Origin: LMUY01 sp964242215 | GTDB taxonomy: Bacteria > Pseudomonadota > Alphaproteobacteria > Acetobacterales > Acetobacteraceae | Assembly (NCBI GenBank): GCA_964242215.1 | Contig: CAXTCJ010000001.1 | Location: 145,510 to 209,509, forward strand | DNA: 64,000 nucleotides | Direction: 5' to 3' | Shown: in pieces, positions 41,045 through 49,584 of the stretch | How the letters are laid out: the number at the start of each line of letters is the position of its first letter | Numbering within the stretch: the stretch's first letter is position 1 | Position numbers and translations under genes: made by a program | Notes under the pieces: model-generated | The model's database searches: none | The model's input: the letters and a program-made list of their open reading frames with translations, nothing else | What the model was told of the DNA's origin: nothing

Positions 41045-42499
41045 ATGAAAACCGACCGGACTTGGCAAGGCGTGCGGCTGCGGCAGATCGAGGCCGCCCC
41101 CGACCCCGATAGCGCAACCAGGCTGGTCCGCTTGCCGGTCGCTTGGGACGATGCCGCCGCCGCCGCCCTGTGCGACTTGGCCCCCGGCACCAGCCGCGTG
41201 TCCCTGCCCGCCCTGGCGCAATCCTGGATCCTGCCGCTCTCGGCCCGCGCGAAGGAGGCTGGGATCGCCGGCCTCGCCGACCGCCTGCACGCGCTGCTGC
41301 TGCACCGGCAGGGAGCGCCCGGCCCGTGCATCTGGCGCGGCAGCCCCGGGGATGCGCCGTCCTTCGTGCTGAACCTGCCGGCGTTCCACGATCCCGTGGC
41401 CGGGTTCGACGTCGCCGCTTTCGCCGGGGCCGTGACGACCGCGGCAGAAGCATTGTCCCTGCTTGCCCCGCACGCGCCGCGCTATGCCGTGGCCATGGCC
41501 GACCTGGCCGGGCTGCTCGCCGCCTTGGGGCTCGACTACGCTAGCAAGCCGGCGCGCGATGTCGCCTGCTGCCTGGCCGCCGTGTTGCGCGGCCGGGTCG
41601 ACGCCGCGCTGGCTGGTCCGCAGCTCGATCTGCTGGCTGCCATCCCGTCCTGGCCGGCACCCCCCTCCAGCACGATGGTCCCCGAATTGGCAGCCGAAGC
41701 GGCATCGGCTCGGTCCGCGGCCTTGCGGTCCGGCAACGCGCGCGCCGGCACCGCCATCCTGCCACCCGGCGCCGCCGATGCCTTGTTGGGCATCGAGACG
41801 GGCGGCATCGCACCCTGCTTCGCCGCCGTCGGCGCCGCGGGCCTGCTGCGCGCCACCCGCGCCTGGCTGTCCGCGCGGGGCATTTCGACCGAGGCGGCCC
41901 TCGCCGCCGCCCTGGCCGGTGAACGCGTCGTGCCGCTGGCCACCACCGCCGACCACGCCGCCATGCACGACGCGGTCGCCCCGTATCTGAACGCCATGCC
42001 GTCCCGCCCGTCAGCCATCCCGGTGCCCGCGAACGACACGCACCGCACCGAACTGCCGGCCCGGCGCCGCGGCTACACGCAGAAGGCGGCGATCGGCGGT
42101 CATCGTGTGTTCCTCCGCACCGGCGAGTATGCCGATGGCCGGCTGGGTGAGATCGATTTGGCCCTGCCCCGCGAGAGTGCAGCGGTGCGCGGCCTGGCCG
42201 ATGCGTTCGCCACCGCGGTGTCCGTAGGGCTGCAGCACGGCACACCGCTCGACGCCTATTTGGACGCGCTGGCCCACGCCCGCTTCACCCCGGCCGGCGC
42301 CGTCGAGGGCGATCCGGGGGTCGACCGCGCCAGCTCCATCCCCGACTATGTGGTGCGCTCGCTCGCCGCCAGCTATCTTGGCCGGGTCGTCCCCGCTGAC
42401 CAGGCCGAGCCGGTCAGCCAACCCCAGGAGCCTCCGATGCTGCCTCTCGACCTGCCGCCCAGCCGCCGCCGGGCCAATTTGCGCGTGGTGGCGGCATGA
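41045..42499 (+). CDS. Shortened class II ribonucleotide reductase-like protein (NrdJ-related)
   Basis: 484 residues. The C-terminal ~120 match the end of B12-dependent ribonucleotide reductases: LPARRRGYTQKAAIGGHRVF, LRTGEYADGRLGEIDLAL, AFATAVSVGLQHGTPLDAYL, and SIPDYVVRSLAASYLGR. An earlier stretch (FVLNLPAFHDPVAGFDVAAF, then LAGLLAALGLDYASKPARDV) resembles the NrdJ core around its PYDSDEGR segment. A full NrdJ is far longer (over 900 residues) and has an active-site cysteine set and a TSCPD zinc motif, which I do not find here. So this is a trimmed paralogue, probably not a reductase; a regulatory or binding role is possible. ATGA overlap with the RidA gene. Confidence 0.75.
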   Translation: MKTDRTWQGVRLRQIEAAPDPDSATRLVRLPVAWDDAAAAALCDLAPGTSRVSLPALAQSWILPLSARAKEAGIAGLADRLHALLLHRQGAPGPCIWRGSPGDAPSFVLNLPAFHDPVAGFDVAAFAGAVTTAAEALSLLAPHAPRYAVAMADLAGLLAALGLDYASKPARDVACCLAAVLRGRVDAALAGPQLDLLAAIPSWPAPPSSTMVPELAAEAASARSAALRSGNARAGTAILPPGAADALLGIETGGIAPCFAAVGAAGLLRATRAWLSARGISTEAALAAALAGERVVPLATTADHAAMHDAVAPYLNAMPSRPSAIPVPANDTHRTELPARRRGYTQKAAIGGHRVFLRTGEYADGRLGEIDLALPRESAAVRGLADAFATAVSVGLQHGTPLDAYLDALAHARFTPAGAVEGDPGVDRASSIPDYVVRSLAASYLGRVVPADQAEPVSQPQEPPMLPLDLPPSRRRANLRVVAA

Positions 42500-42963
42500 C
42501 CGGCCGCGTCGACGCCAAGCTCGCCGAACTGGGCATCACCCTGCCGGCCCCGATGGCGCCGCTGGCCAATTACGTGCCGTTCGTGCGCACGGGTGACCTG
42601 GTGGTGGTGTCCGGCCAGGTGCCGGCGCGCGACGGCAAGATCGCCTACACCGGCAAGCTGAGCGAGGGCGTCTCGGTCGAAACCGGCCAGGAGGCGGCCC
42701 GGCTCAGCTTCATCAACGTGCTGGTGCACCTGCGCGCCGCCTGCGAGGGCGACCTGGACCGCGTGACCCAAGTGGTGCGGCTCGGCGGCTTCATCGCGTC
42801 GCCGGCGAGCTTCACCCAGCACGCGCTGGTGATGAACGGCGCCTCCGACCTGGCCGTTGCCGTATTCGGCGATGCCGGCCGCCACGCCCGCTCGACCATC
42901 GGCGTCCCCGCCCTGCCCGGCGACGCCGCCGTCGAAGTCGAAGGCATGTTCACCATCCGCTGA
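42496..42963 (+). CDS. RidA/YjgF/Rid family protein
   Basis: 155 residues. Conserved Rid-family blocks: FVRTGDLVVVSGQVPARDGK, LSFINVLVHLRAACEGDLDR, RSTIGVPALPGDAAVEVEG. RidA proteins hydrolyse reactive enamine/imine intermediates from amino-acid metabolism; this longer form with the LGITLP start belongs to the YjgF-like subgroup often called RidA-like rather than RidA proper. I do not see the catalytic Arg of true RidA in its usual N-x-R setting, though an Arg precedes STIGVP. ATG overlaps the NrdJ-like stop. Confidence 0.88.
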   Translation: MTGRVDAKLAELGITLPAPMAPLANYVPFVRTGDLVVVSGQVPARDGKIAYTGKLSEGVSVETGQEAARLSFINVLVHLRAACEGDLDRVTQVVRLGGFIASPASFTQHALVMNGASDLAVAVFGDAGRHARSTIGVPALPGDAAVEVEGMFTIR

Positions 42964-42977
42964 CGGCCATAAGCCTC

Positions 42978-43105
42978 ATCCTCCCCCGTTCTTCACCCGG
43001 GAGGGGGACCGCGCGAAGCGTGGTGGAGGGGGCGTAGGCACCGACCGTGCCACGCCCCCTCCGTCGGCTTCGCCGCCACCTCCCCCGTGAAGAACGGGGG
43101 AGGAT
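42978..43105. repeat. ~128-bp palindromic element, family A (inverted copy)
   Basis: Same element as at 36285 but in the opposite orientation: the GGCTTCGCCGCC hairpin lies near its right end (about 43067-43078). Ends are ATCCTCCCCCG and CGGGGGAGGAT. Lies between the RidA gene and the molybdenum hydroxylase gene. Confidence 0.88.
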
Positions 43106-43159
43106 ACTAGACGCAGCGTTGCACCTCCCAACTGTGCACTTCCTCCCCATGTTCGGGAG

Positions 43160-45472
43160 ATGACAGGACCAGCAGCCAGCATGGAACTTACCTACAAGGG
43201 CCGCCGGGAAGACCAGCGGCTCACCACCGGCAACGGCCGTTACACCGCGGACTGGAACCGTCCCGAACAGCTGCACGCCGTGTTCCTCCGCTCGGACCGC
43301 GCGCACGCCACCATCACGGGAACGGACATCAGCGCCGCCCTAACCTCGCCCGGCGTCGTCGCCGTCCTGACGGCAGCCGACATGGTTGCGGCCGGATACA
43401 CCCGCGGCAAGGCAATGGTGCCCTACAAAGGCCGGGGCGAGCCCCTGCTCTCCCCGGTGTCGCCCGCCTTGGCCCACGGCCGCGTCCGCTATGTCGGCGA
43501 GCCCGTGGCCCTGATCGTGGCGGAAACCGCCCACCAGGCGCAGGACGCGGCAGAGCTGATCACGGTCGACTACGACCAACTGGACGCCGTGGCCGAGGGC
43601 CGCGCCGCCCTCGCCCCCGGCGCGCCGCAGCTGCACGACAGCATCCCGGGCAACCTCTGTTTCGACTTCGATTTCGGCGACCCGGCAGCCGTCGAAGCCG
43701 CCTTCGCCCAGGCCGCCCACGTCGTCCAGTTGGACATGGAAAGCCCCCGCGTCGTCGGCAACCCGATGGAGCCCAAGGCTACCCTGGCCTCGTGGGACGG
43801 CGACGTGCTGGAAATGTGGAGCGCCAGCCAGGGCATGACCTCCCTGCGCGACGCGCTGGCCGGACTGACGGGGTTGCCGCCGGACAAGATCCGCCTCTAC
43901 GCGCAGGATGTCGGCGGCGCGTTCGGCATCCGCGGCGGTGCGTATCCCGAACACGCCGCCCTCGCACTCGCCGCAAAGCGGGTGGGCCGCCCGGTCAAAT
44001 GGGTCGCCAGCCGGTCGGAGACCTTCCTCAGCGACTATCACGGCCGCGCCGTGCAGATGACGGCGCAGTTGGCACTGGACGCCACCGGCAAGTTCCTCGC
44101 GATTCGCCACGACTGGGTCTGCGACATCGGCGCCCACCCCTCCGCCGCCGGGCCGGGCACCAACACGCTGAACGCGTCGTTGATGGCGGCCGGCGCCTAC
44201 CGCATCCCCGCCGTGTATGGCCGCATCCGGCTGGCAGTGACCAACACGGTGCCGATCACCGCCTATCGCGGCGCCGGCCGGCCGGACATGGCCTATGCCG
44301 TGGAGCGCATCGTGGAGGAGGCAGCCCGGCAGAGCGGCATCGACCGCATTGCATTGCGCCGGCAGAACTTCATCGCGTCTTCCGAATTCCCCTACAAGAT
44401 CGTCACCGCACCGATGCCGAGCGCCTACGACAGCGCCGACTTCCCGGCCCTGCTGGACAAGGCGCTTGAGCTTGCCGATTGGACCGGCTTCGAGGCGCGT
44501 CGAGCGGAGGCCGCACGCCGCGGCAAGCTGCTCGGTATCGGCTGTGCCGTGTTCATCGAACCCGCCGGCGGTGTATCGCCAAGCGACGAGGCGGCCATCA
44601 CCTTCGAGCCCGATGGCACGCTACTGCTGCACGAAGTCGCCATTTCCTCTGGCCAGGGCCACGAGACGATCCTGCCGGAACTCACCGCCCGCGCGTTGCA
44701 GATCGACCCGGCGTTGATCACCCTGCGCGCCGGGCGTGCCGACAGCCCGGCGTTGAAGGGCGGCGGCGCGTTCGGCTCCCGCAGCATGATGTCGCAGGGC
44801 TCCGTCTCGGTCGAGTGCGCCGGCGTGGTGATAAGGAAGGGCCTAAGTCTGGCCAGCGAAACATTGGAAGCGGCCGAGGCCGACATCACCTACACCGACG
44901 GCGCGTATCGCATCGCCGGGACAGACCGTTCGATCGAGCTGACCGCCCTCGCCCGCCTGCATCCTGGCGCGCTCGACAGCCGCGCCGAACTGCCCTCCCC
45001 CCGCGCCTTTCCCTCCGGCGCCCACGTGGCCGAGGTGGAGGTGGATCCCGACACCGGCATGACCGAGTTGGTGCGCTACACCTCGATCGACGATTGCGGC
45101 GCCGTGATCAACCGCACCATGCTGGAAGGTCAGATCTGGGGCGGGTTGTTACAGGGCTTGGGCCAGGTATTCGGCGAGATCTGTGTCTACGGCGAGGACG
45201 GCCAGATGCTGAGTGGCAGCTTCATGGACTACCCGATGCCGCACGCCGATTTGGCGCGGAAGGTAACGATCGACCTGATGCTGATGCCCTCGCCCAACAA
45301 CCAGCTCGGCGTAAAGGGCGTGGGCGAGGCCGGCACCGTCGGCTCCCTTCCCACGACGATGAACGCCATCTTGGACGCGCTCAACCCCACCGGCGTCAAG
45401 CGCCTGGACATGCCCGCGTCCGCACAACGCGTGTGGCAGGCGTTGCAACGCAGCGAACTCAGCCCCGCGTGA
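43160..45472 (+). CDS. Molybdenum hydroxylase large subunit (CoxL/xanthine dehydrogenase family)
   Basis: 770 residues, right for the molybdopterin-binding large subunit of CO dehydrogenase/xanthine dehydrogenase-type enzymes. Conserved blocks: RYTADW and VRYVGEPVALIVAETAHQA early, QDVGGAFGIRGG, TAYRGAGRPD, LHEVAISSGQGHETILPELT, and VKGVGEAGTVGS, whose Glu is the catalytic base. The first has Asp where Glu is usual (AYRGAGRPE). The AYRCSFR-type active-site loop of true CO dehydrogenase is not present. No FAD (CoxM) or [2Fe-2S] (CoxS) subunit gene is adjacent, so partners must be elsewhere. Start uncertain: ATG 43160 has GGGAG too close; ATG 43181 has AGGA 12 bases upstream. Confidence 0.9.
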   Translation: MTGPAASMELTYKGRREDQRLTTGNGRYTADWNRPEQLHAVFLRSDRAHATITGTDISAALTSPGVVAVLTAADMVAAGYTRGKAMVPYKGRGEPLLSPVSPALAHGRVRYVGEPVALIVAETAHQAQDAAELITVDYDQLDAVAEGRAALAPGAPQLHDSIPGNLCFDFDFGDPAAVEAAFAQAAHVVQLDMESPRVVGNPMEPKATLASWDGDVLEMWSASQGMTSLRDALAGLTGLPPDKIRLYAQDVGGAFGIRGGAYPEHAALALAAKRVGRPVKWVASRSETFLSDYHGRAVQMTAQLALDATGKFLAIRHDWVCDIGAHPSAAGPGTNTLNASLMAAGAYRIPAVYGRIRLAVTNTVPITAYRGAGRPDMAYAVERIVEEAARQSGIDRIALRRQNFIASSEFPYKIVTAPMPSAYDSADFPALLDKALELADWTGFEARRAEAARRGKLLGIGCAVFIEPAGGVSPSDEAAITFEPDGTLLLHEVAISSGQGHETILPELTARALQIDPALITLRAGRADSPALKGGGAFGSRSMMSQGSVSVECAGVVIRKGLSLASETLEAAEADITYTDGAYRIAGTDRSIELTALARLHPGALDSRAELPSPRAFPSGAHVAEVEVDPDTGMTELVRYTSIDDCGAVINRTMLEGQIWGGLLQGLGQVFGEICVYGEDGQMLSGSFMDYPMPHADLARKVTIDLMLMPSPNNQLGVKGVGEAGTVGSLPTTMNAILDALNPTGVKRLDMPASAQRVWQALQRSELSPA

Positions 45473-45503
45473 TATCAGCTGCCGCGGAAGTAGGCGTACG
45501 GGC

Positions 45504-45594
45504 GTAGGGTGCAATCCGCTTGGAGGATTGCACCTTCACGTCGCAATGATCGGCGCGCTCGTCTGATGCAATGCCAAAGCGCATTGCATCCTAC
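45504..45594. repeat. Double hairpin between convergent genes (family D), possible terminator
   Basis: GGTGCAATCC / GGATTGCACC (about 45508-45534) and GATGCAATGC / GCATTGCATC (about 45565-45590) form two hairpins. Together they form an imperfect larger palindrome, GTAGGGTGCAAT to ATTGCATCCTAC. It separates the convergent molybdenum hydroxylase and asparaginase genes and may end both transcripts. The remaining bases of this gap hold nothing I recognise. Confidence 0.65.
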
Positions 45595-45642
45595 AAAGTA
45601 AGGCAAGTGTCATTGATTGAGGCTGTTATTCTAACTCCGACC

Positions 45643-46641
45643 TTAATACGTCTCGAACATGCGTGTGATCTCCGCCGGGTCGCTGCTGCGGGTCAGCGCT
45701 AGCGCCAACAGCAGGCGTGCCTTCTGCGGATTGAGATTGTCGGCGACCAGGAATCCGCTCTCGCGCGCACGCTTGCCGCGGAAGGTACGGCCACTACCCG
45801 CGCGGCTGGATTGCACCACCACCACGCCCTGCTTCACGGCCTCGATCAGCGCGTCGGCGTCGGCGGAGCCCGGGAAGCCCGGTGCGAAGCCGGCGGAGAC
45901 GATGCCCCTCGCACCGGCCGCCAAGAAGGCGCGCACCGCCGTCCCGTCGGAGCCGACATAAGCGTACTGGATGTCGACGCGCGGCAATGCGTCCATGGCC
46001 GCAATGTCGAACTCGGTGTCCGGCATGTGGCGGCGCAGTGGGGCACGGTAGAACACCACCTTGTCGCCGTCGGCATGGCCGAGCACGCCGAAATCGGGGG
46101 TGCGAAATGTCTGCAACCGAAACGTGGAGGTTTTCGTCACTTCACGTGCGGCGTGGATCTCGTCGTTCAGCAGCAGCAGCACGCCCATGCCGCGCGCTTG
46201 CGGACACGCGGCGGTGCGGACTGCGTTCACCAGGTTCATGCCGGCGTCGGTGGACAGCGAACTTGCCGGGCGCTGACTGCCGACGATGACGACGGGCACG
46301 TCCACCTTCAGCACCAGGTTGAGGAAATAGGCGGTCTCCTCCATCGAGGCGGTGCCGTGCCCGATGACGATGCCGGCGAGATCCGGGGTTTCCGCCGCGA
46401 TCTTGCTGCACAGCGCGGAGAGGCGCTTCCAGGCGTCGAAATAGATATTGTGGCTGGGAATATTGTCGAACGGCACGGCGAACACGTCGGCCACCTCGGC
46501 CCATTGCGGGAACATCGCGATGATCGCGTCGGCCTGCATGCGGTTCTCGGAGGCGCCGTAGTCCAGGATGTCGAGCGGCCCGCTACCGAGCGAGGCAATT
46601 GTGCCACCGGTTCCGATGAAGGCGACTTTTGGCTTGGTCAC
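45643..46641 (-). CDS. Asparaginase-family amidohydrolase
   Basis: 332 residues, the length of bacterial type I/II asparaginases. Motif 1 is GTGGTIAS, with the Thr14 nucleophile position; the catalytic lysine is kept in REVTKTSTF (Lys170). In motif 2 the usual THGTDT-M-E-E-T reads GHGTASMEET: the Thr (Thr97) is present, but the Asp that binds the substrate amino group is Ala98. Substrates without a free alpha-amino group, such as other primary amides, are therefore plausible. No signal peptide. Last gene of the operon starting with the amidase at 54735; it lies 48 bases after the PotA-like ATPase. It would release ammonia. Confidence 0.87.
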   Translation of the reverse strand: MTKPKVAFIGTGGTIASLGSGPLDILDYGASENRMQADAIIAMFPQWAEVADVFAVPFDNIPSHNIYFDAWKRLSALCSKIAAETPDLAGIVIGHGTASMEETAYFLNLVLKVDVPVVIVGSQRPASSLSTDAGMNLVNAVRTAACPQARGMGVLLLLNDEIHAAREVTKTSTFRLQTFRTPDFGVLGHADGDKVVFYRAPLRRHMPDTEFDIAAMDALPRVDIQYAYVGSDGTAVRAFLAAGARGIVSAGFAPGFPGSADADALIEAVKQGVVVVQSSRAGSGRTFRGKRARESGFLVADNLNPQKARLLLALALTRSSDPAEITRMFETY

Positions 46642-46689
46642 TCGAAGTGCTCCTGGGCTTTTATGGCACTGGGCCTACCACTCACCCGA

Positions 46690-47673
46690 TCAAGCGGCTA
46701 GGCGGCGTTCGTCTTCAGGCGACCAGACGAGGCGGGTGGGCGTGCCGGCTTGCACCGGGTCGGCGTCGTAGGCTGAATCCGGCAGCAGCACCGAGGCGCC
46801 CTCGCCCGTGTCGGTGACGATGACGGCGATGCGCACGGTGCCGCCCTGGTATTCGACGGCCTCGACCTTTGCGGCCAGGCCCTCGCCGGAGGGCGCCAGG
46901 CGGCAGCGGTCGGCGCGCACGGCGATCGGGCCGGACGCTCCCGGCAGTACGTTGTGCCCGCCGATGAACCGGGCGACGAAGCTGCTGGCGGGAAAGCTGA
47001 AAACCTCCCGAGGTGTGCCGGATTGGCGGATATGGCCGTCCTCCATCACCACCATCATGTCGGCCAGCGCCATCGCCTCGTCCTGGCTGTGGGTGACGTG
47101 GATGAAGGTGATGCCTAATTCGCGTTGCAGCCGCTTCAGCTCCTCGCGTACTCGGATGCGCAGGAACGGGTCGAGCGCCGACAGCGGCTCGTCCAGCAGC
47201 AGCACACGCGGCTGGCTGACCAGGGCGCGGGCGAGCGCGATGCGCTGCTGCTGGCCGCCGGATAACTGTGCCGGCAGGCGTTCGGCGAATGCCTCCATAT
47301 GCACCAGAGCCAGGAAATCCTTGGCACGCCGGATGCGCTCGGCTTTGGCGACGCCGCGCATCTTGAGGCTGAAGGCGACGTTGTCGACGCAGCTGAGATG
47401 GGGGAACAGCGCGTAGTTCTGAAACATCATCGCCGTGCCACGCTTGATCGGCGGCAGCCCGGTGACGTTGGCGCCCTGGATCAGCACGTCGCCGTCGCTG
47501 ATGCTCTCGTGCCCGGCGATCATCCGCAACGTGCTGGTCTTGCCGCAGCCACTCGGGCCAAGCAAGCAGCAATAGCTGGCCTTGGGAATACGCAGAGACA
47601 CCGCGTCCACCGCGACGGCATCGCCGTAGCGCTTGGTGACGGAGACGAGTTCAACGTCGAAGCGCGGGTCCAT
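46690..47673 (-). CDS. ABC transporter ATPase, PotA/spermidine-putrescine type
   Basis: 327 residues from ATG 47673, with AAGGAG 7 bases upstream. Walker A is GPSGCGKTS, signature LSGGQQQRIA, Walker B VLLLDEPLSALD, switch VTHSQDEA. A C-terminal TOBE-type domain (about residues 245-325) follows, as in PotA. It drives uptake with the PotB/PotC-like permeases and the PotD-like binding protein of this operon. A family A repeat lies between it and the PotC-like gene. Confidence 0.93.
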   Translation of the reverse strand: MDPRFDVELVSVTKRYGDAVAVDAVSLRIPKASYCCLLGPSGCGKTSTLRMIAGHESISDGDVLIQGANVTGLPPIKRGTAMMFQNYALFPHLSCVDNVAFSLKMRGVAKAERIRRAKDFLALVHMEAFAERLPAQLSGGQQQRIALARALVSQPRVLLLDEPLSALDPFLRIRVREELKRLQRELGITFIHVTHSQDEAMALADMMVVMEDGHIRQSGTPREVFSFPASSFVARFIGGHNVLPGASGPIAVRADRCRLAPSGEGLAAKVEAVEYQGGTVRIAVIVTDTGEGASVLLPDSAYDADPVQAGTPTRLVWSPEDERRLAA

Positions 47674-47698
47674 GGTGGGCTCCTTGTAGTGAGTCAGC

Positions 47699-47826
47699 AT
47701 CCTCCCCCGTCTTTACGGGGGAGGTGGTGGCGAAGCCGACGGAGGGGGCGCTGGCACCGTCCGTGAGAAAGAGCCCCCTCCACCATGCTGCGCATGGTCC
47801 CCCTCCCCCGCTGCGCAGGGGAGGAT
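47699..47826. repeat. ~128-bp palindromic element, family A
   Basis: Begins ATCCTCCCCCG and ends GGGGAGGAT. Internal GGCGAAGCCGAC and ACCATGCTGCGCATGGT hairpins as in the other copies. It occupies nearly the whole gap between the PotC-like and PotA-like genes, inside an operon. Confidence 0.88.
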
Positions 47827-47839
47827 AAGTGAGTGATAG

Positions 47840-48667
47840 CTATGCGATGGCGCGGCGGCGGCGTTGCAGGCGTAGGATGAGCGTCAGGGTGATGCCGATC
47901 AGCACGAACGACACCGCAGTGGTGACGGTGCCGATCGCGAACAATGTGGGTGTGCTGTCGCTCGAGATCAGCGCGTAGATTTCAAGCGGCAACGTGTTGT
48001 AGCTGCCGATGGTGAGCGTCGTGCGGGCATATTCGTCGTAGGACAACGTGAACGCGCCGACCGCGACCCCAATGATGCCGGGCAACAGGATCGGCAGCGT
48101 CACGTAGCGCAGCCGCTGCCACGGCGAGGCGCCGAGATCGGTCGCCGCCTCCTCGTAGGATCGATTGAATCGCGCCACCACCGCAAACATGGTCAGCAGG
48201 CCGAACGGCAGCGTCCACGTCAGCTGCGCGCCGAGGGCGGACGTGAACAGGCCCTGCGGCAGATCGAGCAATTGGAAGCCGAGGCCGATACCGAACCCGA
48301 CCAGCAGGCTCGGCATCACTAGGCTCGCAATCGCGATGTAGAACAGTAGCCCGGCACCCGGAAAACGGCGGCGAAAGCCGAGACCCGCGGCAACCGAGAT
48401 CACCACGGTCAAAACGCTGACCAAGACCGCCAACTCGATCGAGCGGGTGAACGACGCGGGGATGTTCGCCATCTGCCCGGGCTTGATGATGTTGGCAAAC
48501 CATTGGGTCGACACGCCGACCATCGGGAAGGTGACGCCCCCATTTGGCCCCTGGAACGACAGCACGTAGATCACCAGCATCGGGCCGTACAGGAACAGCA
48601 GGAACAAGCCCATCAACCCGGCGAGCAGGTAGAACGTATACGGCCGCGGTTCACGGTTGCGCGCCAT
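47840..48667 (-). CDS. ABC transporter permease, PotC-like
   Basis: 275 residues from ATG 48667 (TGATG overlap with the PotB-like gene). Six membrane segments are apparent, starting with LLAGLMGLFLLFLYGPMLVI. The EAA loop is EEAATDLGASPWQRLRYVTL, the hallmark of type I importers of the polyamine/iron group, followed by LPGIIGVAVGAFTLSYDEY. Pairs with PotB. Confidence 0.92.
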   Translation of the reverse strand: MARNREPRPYTFYLLAGLMGLFLLFLYGPMLVIYVLSFQGPNGGVTFPMVGVSTQWFANIIKPGQMANIPASFTRSIELAVLVSVLTVVISVAAGLGFRRRFPGAGLLFYIAIASLVMPSLLVGFGIGLGFQLLDLPQGLFTSALGAQLTWTLPFGLLTMFAVVARFNRSYEEAATDLGASPWQRLRYVTLPILLPGIIGVAVGAFTLSYDEYARTTLTIGSYNTLPLEIYALISSDSTPTLFAIGTVTTAVSFVLIGITLTLILRLQRRRRAIA

Positions 48668-49584
48668 CAGCTGACCAATTCGCGCCGCACATCCACCACA
48701 CGCATCATCCCCGCCACCAGCAGCGCCACGAACAACACCAGCACCACGGCGCTGGCGGATGCCGGCGGGTACTGCATGGCCTGGATCTCGGTGGACAGTG
48801 CCGAGACGATGGAGGCGCTCTGCCCGCCGCTCATGCGCTTGACGACGAAGTAGTCGCCCATCACCTGCGTGAACACCAGGATAGAGCCGAGCGTGACACC
48901 GGTGCGCGAGAGCGGGATGATTACGTGGCGCATCACCTGCCACCGGCTGGCGCCCGCATCCACCGCCGCTTCCACAAGGGCGCGATCGATCTTGCTCAGC
49001 GAGTTGGCGATCGGCCCCATCATCAACAGCGTATACAGGTGCACGTACGTGACGATGACGGAGAAGTTGGAGAACAGCAGGAAGTCGAGCGGACGGCTGG
49101 TGACGTGCAGGTCGATCAGCATGGTGTTGAAGACGCCGTTGCGTCCTAAGAACGGAATCCACGCGATGGTGCGGATGATGCCGGAGGTCCAGAACGGGAT
49201 CGCGCACAGCAGAAACAGCACCATGCGCGTGGTGCCGTTACGGATGTGAAAGACCAGGAAATACGCGAGGTTGAACCCCACGAACAGCGTGACAGCCCAC
49301 ACGATCACCGCGAATTGGAGCGAGCTGGCATAGATCCGCAATGTCGCCGGCGTGGTGAGCAGGTCGCGGTAGTTGTCCAGGATGAAGGCCGGGTAGATCC
49401 CCACCCGGTCGTAATCGAAGAAGCTGATCACGAAGAACAGCATCGTAGGCAACGCGAACAGCACGATCAGGATGATCGCCAATGGCGAGACCTGCAGCCA
49501 CGACACCGCCCAGGGCGCCAGCCGCGGCCGGGCCCATCGCGGGCGGGTGCCCGCAAGGTTACCGGCCGTGGTGTCCGATGCCAT
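48667..49584 (-). CDS. ABC transporter permease, PotB-like
   Basis: 305 residues from ATG 49584, which shares one base with the stop of the preceding LLM gene. A first membrane helix (VSPLAIILIVLFALPTMLFF) and the FWTSGIIRTIAWIPFLGRNG motif are typical of PotB. The EAA loop reads VEAAVDAGASRWQVMRHVII. It forms the channel with the PotC-like protein. Confidence 0.92.
   Translation of the reverse strand: MASDTTAGNLAGTRPRWARPRLAPWAVSWLQVSPLAIILIVLFALPTMLFFVISFFDYDRVGIYPAFILDNYRDLLTTPATLRIYASSLQFAVIVWAVTLFVGFNLAYFLVFHIRNGTTRMVLFLLCAIPFWTSGIIRTIAWIPFLGRNGVFNTMLIDLHVTSRPLDFLLFSNFSVIVTYVHLYTLLMMGPIANSLSKIDRALVEAAVDAGASRWQVMRHVIIPLSRTGVTLGSILVFTQVMGDYFVVKRMSGGQSASIVSALSTEIQAMQYPPASASAVVLVLFVALLVAGMMRVVDVRRELVS

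Noticed and set aside
43160..45472. True aerobic CO dehydrogenase
   Set aside because: The active-site loop typical of form I CoxL (AYRCSFR) is absent and the medium and small subunits are missing.
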